Assembly: GCA_008330645.1 (NCBI GenBank)
Contig: VLTN01000008.1
Coordinates: forward strand, 248,001 to 312,000
DNA: 64,000 nucleotides
DNA from: Cafeteria roenbergensis
Taxonomy: Eukaryota; Sar; Bigyra; Bicosoecida; Cafeteriaceae
Direction: 5' to 3'
The notes below the pieces were generated by a model. It worked only from the letters and a program-made list of their open reading frames with translations. It was not told the origin of the DNA and searched no databases. Made by a program: the position numbers and the translations under genes. Each line of letters starts with the position of its first letter. Within the stretch, counting starts at the first letter, position 1. Below, in pieces: positions 53,912 to 61,451 of the stretch.

Positions 53912-56516
53912 ATGGAACTCCGCTGGGACTCGGTTACAGTCGATGTCACAGACCCGGCAGGCAACCCGCTCCGGTGAGGAGTGGCCCCGTGGCGCGCCGA
54001 GATGCGCCACAGCTTTGCCTGACGTGGGTGGCCTGCGGAACGGCCGCTGCGCCCTTTCCTTCCGGCCCGCTGCTGGAGGGAGCTGGGGGCTTTCGGGGCT
54101 GCTCTTCCGCCACCGGCTGCGCCCCGTCCCTATGCCGCTCCACGCATTGCCTGCTCTGTGTCGTGCCGCTGCTTGCCCGGAACGGCAGAATTCTCAAGGG
54201 CATTTCGGGCGTCGCCTGCCCCGGCGAGGTGGTGGCGCTTCTCGGCCCCTCTGGCGCCGGCAAGACGACCCTCCTCGCTGCGCTTGCTGGCCGCACCCGC
54301 ATCTCGGGAGGCGCAGTCACGGTGGACGGCATTGCGAAGCACAAGGGCGAGGGCGCTGCAACCGCGGCGGAGCGCAGGAAGATGCCGAAGCAGTCCGTCG
54401 CCTTTGTCACCCAGGAGGACACCCTCCTGACGCAGCTCACGGTCTTTGAGACGCTGTGGTACGCCAGTGCTGTCCGCCTCCCGGCGCACTACTCTCAGGA
54501 GGTGAGGGAGCGAAACTGGGCGTGCCAGCGCATGCTCGCGGTCCGCATCGCACGTTCGGCCGTGCCAGGCTGTGCTGCTGCGCTGCTGTTGCTCTGTGCT
54601 TCGCAGGAGCGGCTGGCGCGCGTCCACGATGTCATCAAGCGCCTGGGCCTTGCAAAGGTGGCTCACACCCAGGTCGGGACCGTAATGTCTCGCGGCCTCT
54701 CGGGAGGCGAGCGGAAGCGGCTCAACGTGGCGCAGGAGCTCCTGACGGACCCGCCAGTGCTGCTCGCGGACGGTGAGCGCATGCGCACCTGACGCGCTGC
54801 ACGCCATGGCTGCCTTGACGCGCCTGAGCTGCGCAGGCCGGCGCCGACTCATGCGCCTCGCTGCCTTTTGCCGCCGCCCGCGCAGAGCCGACCTCTGGAC
54901 TGGACCACGTCGCCGCCCTCTCGCTGGTTGACGTTCTGGCCGACATTGCCGCGGCCGGGCGCACCGTTGTTGCGACCGTCCACCAGCCGAGCTCGCGCCT
55001 CTTCCGCCGCTTCACGACCTGCTGCGTGCTGGCCGAGGGCCGCCTCGTGTACTTTGGCCCCGCGTCCGCCATCGCCACGTACATGGAGTCCCCCCCCGTA
55101 TCCCGTCCCTGCCCTGCGCACTACAACATCGCGGACCACACTCTGGAGGTGGTGCAGGCGATCGACCCGACGGATCTGGGCGCCGCCTGGGAGGCGGCCC
55201 CGAAGACCTCGGGCGGGACCTACGACGTCGCCGCCCACGTCCGCGCTCTGGGTGCCGACGTGGACGAGGGCTCGGTTGCGGCTCTCGATGCCGCCAAGAC
55301 TGGGGCGCAGGACAGCGGCGACAAGCAAGCGAGCAGGGCCGAAGCCGCGCTCTCAGCAGGTGCCGCCGGCGCCGAAGGCGATGCCGACGCTGCCGAGACG
55401 GCCGAGCCCGGGCCGGCGGACAGCGCATCCGCGAGGGGCTCGCCCTCTGCGCCTGCTGTGGTTGTGGGGGTTGTTGACCCCAGGGACGAGCCGGCCCTCG
55501 GCGTGCCCGTCAAGCCGCTGCCGCGCACCAGCACCGCATCCTCAGCCTCGTCGGACGACGACGTCGTTGTTGGTGTGTCGGCTGCCGTCCGCAAGGCGGA
55601 GGCGGCGCTCGCCAACACCAGGCCCGCGAGTGCCGCGCCCCCAGCGTGCATGCGTAGCTGGGGCAGCGATCCCCGCTGGCCGACGAGTTGGTGTCAGCAG
55701 TTCTTCGCCTTGACGGCACGGGCCCTCCGCACTTCCAAGGGGTCCACGTTGACCTGGCTCATGCTGGCACAGCACATGTGCATCACGCTGGTGGCGTCCA
55801 TCATCTGGTGGCAGCTTCGGCAGGGCGCCGGCGCCATCCAGGACCGTCTCGGGATTCTGTTCTTCTTCGTCATTTACACAGGCTTCACCTCCCTCTTTGG
55901 GGCGCTCACCACCTTCCCTGCGGAGCGCTCCGTGCTAAGGAGAGAGCGCCAGTCGGGCGCCTACAGGCTCTCCGCGTACTACTTTGCCAAGTGCGCGGCA
56001 GACATTCCTGTCAGCTGCGTCTTCCCGACGCTGATCGCATGCATCGTTTACTGGACGGTGGGGCTACGCGCCGATGCCGGGGCTTTTTTTGGCTACATCG
56101 GGACCATTTTGCTGGTGTCTCAGGTGGCGCAATCGCTGGGCGTGCTCGTGTCGGCCTCTGTGCTCGACTTCCAGCGCTCAATCACTGTGAGCTCTGTGCT
56201 GATGCTGGGCTTCATGCTCACCTCCGGCTTTTACAGCACAGAGATCCCGGCAGTTCTGTCTTGGATCAAGTACATTGGCTTCCCAACGTACGGCTACAGC
56301 CTCATGGTCTTCAACGAGTTCCCCGCAGACGCGCTGTACCAGTGCGGATCGGCAAACGACGGCTTCAGCGGCTACCCCTGCCCGGTGTCGGGAGCGCAGG
56401 TCCATGATGCCATCCTGCCCCCGTTTGCCACGAGCGGCCCAGCCGTGGGCGTCTTGGCAGGGATGTACGTGTTCTACCGCGCCCTTGGCTACGTCGCGCT
56501 CCGTTCCAACGCCTGA
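53912..56516 (+). CDS. ABCG-family half ABC transporter
   Basis: ATP-driven exporter half-molecule (nucleotide-binding domain first, then membrane domain) that should dimerise. Exons 53912-53973, 54189-54501, 54607-54772 and 54886-56516 give 2,172 nt, 723 residues. Walker A GPSGAGKT (40-47), Q-loop VTQEDTLLTQLTVFETL (about 88-104), signature LSGGERKR (156-163), Walker B and D-loop VLLADEPTSGLD (176-187, joined across intron 3) and H-loop His213 (TVHQPSS) are all intact. A linker of about 150 residues (300-450), acidic and Ala-rich, precedes about six membrane helices (465-715), such as FFFVIYTGFTSLFGALTTFP and YYFAKCAADIPVSCVFP. An extracellular loop near the end has two Cys (QCGSAND, YPCPVSG), as in the ABCG white/BCRP group. 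Substrate unknown. Confidence 0.93.
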
Positions 56517-56660
56517 TTTCTGCTTCGGCGCACTTGCGCGATGCGCGACCGTGCATGCCAAAGCTCTGCACGACCAACAGAGCTGCGTGAGCCTCGGGAC
56601 CTGCCGCGCGTGCGGCCCCACAACAGCACTCCACGCCCAGATCGCGCAACCCACGACACA

Positions 56661-57783
56661 ATGGCAGCAGCAGGAGCAGTTCCCGCACCCGCGCGCGACG
56701 AGGACCGCGCGGCTTCCTTGGGTGAGCCTGCACGAGCATGCGCTGCTGCCGCTGGAGCTGTGGTTGCCGCTGCCGGATCCGGGCTCGAGAGCACACCTTC
56801 ACACGCAATGCGGCCCGTGCATCGCCCAAGCATCGCATCGGCGCGTGCCTAGGCTGCGAGAGATGCGCGGTCTGTCCCCCTCGCCTGTTCCGGCGACCCC
56901 GAGCCCGGGATGTTCGATTTCCTTCGAGCCACTCTTGCTCCCCTTCCGAGCGCGCAGAGCTCACTCAGATGCATATCGGGCCGAAGGGCTCCATCGCGTC
57001 TCCCGACGGCGCCAAGCACATCAAGTTCCTCTCCGAAGTCTTCGGGGCCAAGGTCCTGAATGTGTGGCCGGAGGACTCGCTGACGGCAGGCAAGCCCATC
57101 GTGCACGCGACGCTGTGGGTGAACAACGGCGTCGTCTACCTCTTCGACGCCTCGACGTGAGCACGAAAGCCTGCCCCGCGCGGCCACTGATGCTCGGGAG
57201 CTGCTACCCTGCACGGCGCTCGGCACGCCTCGAGAGGGTCTCTCTGCATCTGAAGTCGCACCGTCGCGCGCACTGGCCCAGCTGAGCGTGTGCCGCCCGC
57301 GCGTGCTTGTGTGCCCCCCCCCGCCTACCCCTCGCAGCTTTGAGACAGGTGCCAAGCCCCATGCCGACGGAGTGTCGTGCGCGATGGCCCTGAACATCGA
57401 GCTGGACAGCCCCGAGGAGGCAAAGCGCGTTTTCGCAGCCGCCATCGCCGCTGGCGCAACGGAGGCGACGGAGCTCAAGCTGCACTTCTGGCAAAGCGAA
57501 GGTGAGTGGCGCGCGGTGGTGCTCGGCAGGCGGGGCGGTGCGCCTTGCCGTGCGCAGTGGCCGGCCTGGTCGCCTCCGGCGACGGGTCGCGGGTTTTCGG
57601 CTCCGTGGCTTGCCTCCGCGACTCCGCGCAGGCTCGCTGTTCGGTGCCGTTCGCGACCCCTGGGGCTTCCGCTGGACAATCGACTTCGAGAGCGCGGAGC
57701 AGCGGAAGAAGTACGGGGACAGCCTCGCCAAGCAGATCGCGGAAGCTCGCGCAGCCGAGGCGAAGCCGGTGGGCCGCGACTGA
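56661..57783 (+). CDS. VOC-superfamily (PhnB/glyoxalase-like) protein
   Basis: Exons 56661-56721, 56958-57156, 57338-57501 and 57632-57783 give 576 nt, 191 residues. The product has the paired beta-alpha-beta fold signature of the vicinal oxygen chelate superfamily, PhnB/YjdN branch: KHIKFLSEVFGAKVL, HATLWVNNGVVYLFDAS, ALNIELDSPEEAKRVFAAAIAAGA, then LHFWQSEGSLFGAVRDPWGFRWTID. The DPWG-W-ID ending is typical. The first 20 residues (Ala-rich then DEDR) come from exon 1 and are outside the domain. All joins are GTGAG/GCAG and in frame. The function of this branch is not well defined; a small-molecule-binding or lyase role is possible. It begins 144 bp after the ABCG stop on the same strand. Confidence 0.85.
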
Positions 57784-58190
57784 GAGACGAGCGCCTTCCG
57801 CTTGCGCGGCGCGGCTGGGGCCTGGCGTGCATGGGTGGTGCTCACACGCGCGCCAGCGAATCAGCATGGGCCACCCGCGTTGCCTGTCACAGTGCGCACG
57901 CGCCGTGCTGCCCCTTGCGGTTGAATCGCGGCGAGACGAGGCAAGGGAAGCTTGAGCGTTCGGCCAAACCAGTGTGTCGGGCCGCCGCCGGCTACTTGAA
58001 GCGCCACGCCGCCGCCAGCGGGCCATTGCGGCCGCAGGCGCGCCGCGGCGTTCGCAAGGGCGCGCCCGTCCCGAGGGATGCAGGCTCAGCGGTGAGGGAG
58101 GAGGGGCCGGCCCCAGCAGAGAGGCGCGCGGGAGCGAGCGAGCGCGGTGACGTCGCACTCCGGAGGCAGAGCGATCGCTTCGCAGCGGAT
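57784..58190. other. GC-rich spacer before the transposon relic
   Basis: 407 bp with host-like high GC content lies between the VOC gene stop and the left inverted repeat. Nothing recognisable was found in it. Confidence 0.4.
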
Positions 58191-58220
58191 CGACTGCAGA
58201 GCTACCCGGGAGAGAAAAGC
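58191..58220 (+). repeat. Left inverted repeat of the transposon relic
   Basis: Begins CGACTGCAGAGCTACCCGGG and ends AGAGAAAAGC. It is the reverse complement of 61310-61339 with a single mismatch (G versus T at repeat position 24). Confidence 0.85.
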
Positions 58221-58410
58221 TTAAGCAGGGACGCACAAACCCTACCCTCCCAACGGCCCCACAGGCCCGCTGTGCGCCCTCTATGTGGCCCAGACGCAAG
58301 AAGAGCGCAAAAGTTTAGTTTTCACCGAGGCGATTGTGGATCCGTGCCTCCTGGCGCGGATGCGGGCCCGCGGCGAGTGTGAGAATTTGGCGGCCGCCAA
58401 TTTTTTTTGA

Positions 58411-58427
58411 ATGCTCGGAAGAGAAAA
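58411..58427 (+). repeat. Subterminal repeat, left copy
   Basis: ATGCTCGGAAGAGAAAA, an exact 17-bp match to the reverse complement of 61283-61299. It lies about 190 bp inside the left inverted repeat. Confidence 0.75.
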
Positions 58428-58578
58428 ACTTTTTAACGCATTTTCCATTTTTCTCGCGCTGAGGGAATGCCAGTGCAATAGAACCGCTACCATTGCATGT
58501 TTGTTTGTATTGACGACAGCTTGCGCACATTCGCGTGCTGGACCAAGGACTCTGAGCGGCTGGGGAGCCAGGAGAAGC

Positions 58579-59175
58579 TCATTTCGTATTGAGAAAATCA
58601 TTCGTGCTCCAGGGCCTTAACGCCCAGCTTGAACGCATCAACACGTCATATCCAGCATGGGGAAACTGTGCTAGAATTGCTGTGGCCATGCGGGCGATGG
58701 TGGTCGAGATGGACGTTGCGGAAGTTTTTGGTTTGAATTGGCTGGGCGGTGCTTCAGCCCCCGCGTCGTTTGTAGGTGCCCCCGCTGGCTCAGCGGCAGG
58801 GGAACGAGGGTTTGGTTGAGGCTCCATCGGTGGGGCGTACGCTGCGCTTGATGCCGCCGCCAGCCGCGCGGAAACTCGTCGGCGACGCTTGGTCGTCGCG
58901 ACCGGGAACAGCCGAATCTCCCGCCTTTCGGCAGCCGGGACAGCGGGAGCGCCTGCCGTTGCCGAAAAGGATTGTTGGGGTGCTTCTGGTGCGGCCGGGT
59001 CCGGCGGAGAGGCTGCGATCGCGGAGGACTGCCAGGCTGCGGCGGAGCGGGCCAGGCTCCCCTCTTGCGGCTGCGCGTGATTGGCCGCCGAGGACGACGA
59101 GGACGAGGATGGTGGTGCGGCCGCCGACACTGATGCGCCTTCTGCAGCTGCGTGGTGGGCTACTACAATGCGCAT
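58579..59175 (-). pseudogene. Possible transposase C-terminal remnant
   Basis: Minus-strand open frame of 198 codons, Ala/Ser/Pro-rich in its first half, with a short basic patch (TTKRRRRVSARLAAA). It follows the transposase fragments in the same orientation and could be the tail of the same broken gene. No domain is recognised, and it may be a chance frame. Confidence 0.25.
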
Positions 59176-59199
59176 CGTGCCCAGTGCGGTGGAGGGCGG

Positions 59200-60470
59200 C
59201 TAGTCCGTACTCTCAGCTTGGAGGCCAATGACGCCACATGGCGACTGTCGGCACGCTGCGAGCTCCTTCCCAGCGCTGAGTACGCGCAAGGCCATGCTGT
59301 GGGCTGTCATGTACCCCTCCCAAACAGCCTGCTTGGCTGTGAGCTCATTGAGCCGGGAGATGCGCTCGCTGGCGAGGCACTGGGCAACCGACTCCGTGCT
59401 TACTGCCAGCTTGAGGTGATCCAGGCCTTGGCGCTCGTCCACAGTGAGCTCGGGTGGTGCTGGTAGCCCCCCTCGTTCCGTTAGCTGCTGGGCAATGCGC
59501 TGCCGCGCCCCGCGGTCGGGGAGCGGCGCGTCAGCGTGCGCCCCAATGGACCGGCGACGCTTCGCTCTGGCCGTACCGGCGGCGGCCTCGGCCGCTGCTA
59601 CCTTGGCCTCTTGGCGCCCGCAATGCCGCTCCATCACCTGGTGCGCAGTGAACACGCTCTGCACTTGCACACTGTCCTGGACCGGCGTGCTTGCGGCCTT
59701 CTCGTCCGCAGGCGCCGATGTCCAGTGGTTGGAGGACGTGGGAACACCTGGGTGGGAGGAACATTAAACGCATTCCCCTCTCCGTTGCATCCGTCTGAAC
59801 TTGCGGTGTGGTGTGGGTGCTGCAATCGTCCTTGAGCCTCAGAATTGGCTGTTGAGCCGAAACTCCCACCTTCCACACCTGCTCGTGTGGCTCATAGACA
59901 GACTCCAACGCCATGATGATGTGCCTCTCGGCTGACCAGCCGTCTTTGCTCTTGTGGGCACCATGGATTTCGCGTGCTCCTCTGGAATTGATGCGACCCA
60001 GATTGCGTCCGGAGGAGTAGAATGATTCCGGCTGGCTGGACAAGAGCGAGCACTGGGAGCGTTTCCCCGCTTACCGTATCGGTATTGGTTGATGTCACGT
60101 ACTGGTGCTTGGTTCCACCTGGATGGCGATGGACAGGAAGGCCAGGAATCCCAGAGAAAACTTTTGCGACCATTGTCATATTGAATTGTTTGTGTGCAAT
60201 TTGTTCCTGATTGGCAGGTGGAAGGCGTGCATCACTGATGGAAACCAAATGCCAGAGGTTCGACTCGGCGGGCACCCCCAGGGTCGCCTGTTGGGACCCG
60301 CTTTGAGCTGCTTGCGAGCGACCTCCTCCGGCATGCCAACTTCCACGCGTCTCGCAATGCCCCTCTCGGACAGAGTGGCGAAAGCGTGTTTACGCGCCCG
60401 CCGGACCCATCTGTCGCGCAGGGTTTCCACTCCGTGTTCAGAGATGCTCCTGAACATTGTAGTGGCTGCC
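59200..60470 (-). pseudogene. Frameshifted pogo/Tigger-like (DDE_1) transposase
   Basis: Fragments of one transposase appear in several overlapping minus-strand frames. In order of reading: 60457-60176 has a basic, helix-rich segment (VETLRDRWVRRARKHAFATL), possibly part of the DNA-binding region; 60275-59892 has GGTKHQYVTSTNTD then GETLPVLALVQPAG, resembling the first DDE_1 block; 60043-59531 has GAHKSKDGWSAERH, then KDDCSTHTTPQV and LMFLPPRCSHVLQPLDIGAC, a near-perfect match to the DDE_1 motif region containing the second catalytic Asp; 59670-59200 continues as a Lys/Arg-rich helical tail. At least two frame changes break it, so it is not functional as it stands. Confidence 0.75.
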
Positions 60471-61282
60471 GGATGGACTTTGCTGGCTCCGATTCAAGCG
60501 GCTTGAGAGAAGACTCATTCTGATCTCGGCTGCACTGGAGCGGACGGGGACGCTCTGGCCGTAAATTGCGTCGTCCCGCTGCATTTCACGAGTCCAACAA
60601 ACGTCAGCAGCAAAATCAGCTTCGGTGTTGGCGGAAATAACTTCAACAAGGCCACACCAAGCGCTCGTTTGGCGGCGTTTTCGCCGAGTTGCAGTTGGGC
60701 CCCAAGCACCTCGTTCCGAAGGCCACAGTCAACAGTGTCGCAAAGGCCCCGCGCAACTATTGACTTTGGGACCTCACGAACCCCAGAGCCGTGAGAAATG
60801 GTCACTGGCTGTTTGCCATCCTTTTCAAAATGGCGGGTGAGCTTTCGGTCGAGATGTCGGGGAAGTGCTGGGCGCTCGAAGGAAACCGCAAAAAAAGCGC
60901 ACGACACGATCTGCACAAACACAAAAACGTGTGTGATGGCCTCAAAATTCAAAAACATGACTCCTAGGCGGAAGGATGCTGCGCACAAGTTTTCGGCAAC
61001 GGCGGCAGGCGCCTCCCCAACCAGCGCGAGTCCGGCGCCCTGACCACATACACTCGCTATGGGAGCATACTGCCCACACTTTTCGAAGAAGAGATTGGGG
61101 CTGGAGCTGCCCTGGGGCGGTTGGGAGGGTGCGCCCCGCCCGCCGTTGCAGACAACCGCGGCGCGCCTCGCGCGCCAGGAGCACAAGCCGCAATCGGTCA
61201 AGGCCATTTTCAGCGCCTCACTAGGAAACGGGCACAGCCGAAGTTTTGGGTCGATTGGACAATGTCCATACCGCAAAAGTGC

Positions 61283-61299
61283 TTTTCTCTTCCGAGCAT
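61283..61299 (-). repeat. Subterminal repeat, right copy
   Basis: Reverse complement of 58411-58427, located 10 bp inside the right inverted repeat. Confidence 0.75.
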
Positions 61300-61309
61300 C
61301 CGCTTTTTG

Positions 61310-61339
61310 GCTTTTATCTCCCGGGTAGCTCTGCAGTCG
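61310..61339 (-). repeat. Right inverted repeat of the transposon relic
   Basis: Partner of 58191-58220. It ends 112 bp before the start codon of the secreted repeat protein, so the element sits in that gene's upstream region. Confidence 0.85.
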
Positions 61340-61451
61340 GTCCAGAGGTTCGCCGAGGGCGCACTTGTTCGCGAGCGAGGGACCCCCACAGCTGCCTGGC
61401 GGGAACTCTCTCGGCCAGCCAAGCGTCCCTTGAAGCTTTCGGCAGTCCTCC

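Larger units (their letters stand above)
58191..61339. mobile_element. Decayed pogo/Tigger-type DNA transposon
   Basis: A 3.15-kb segment, less GC-rich than the surrounding genes, bounded by 30-bp inverted repeats that match at 29 of 30 positions. It encloses minus-strand remnants of a DDE_1-type transposase broken across several frames. Low third-position GC and frame breaks set it apart from host genes. A target-site duplication is not obvious at the repeat ends, so the true termini may lie slightly outside or the repeats may be subterminal. The left and right ends also share other short motifs in shuffled order. Confidence 0.6.

Noticed and set aside
58770-58810. tRNA-like D-arm string GGCTCAGCGGCAGGGG
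   Set aside because: No matching acceptor stem, anticodon arm or T-arm (GTTCGA) at the right distance, so not a tRNA gene.
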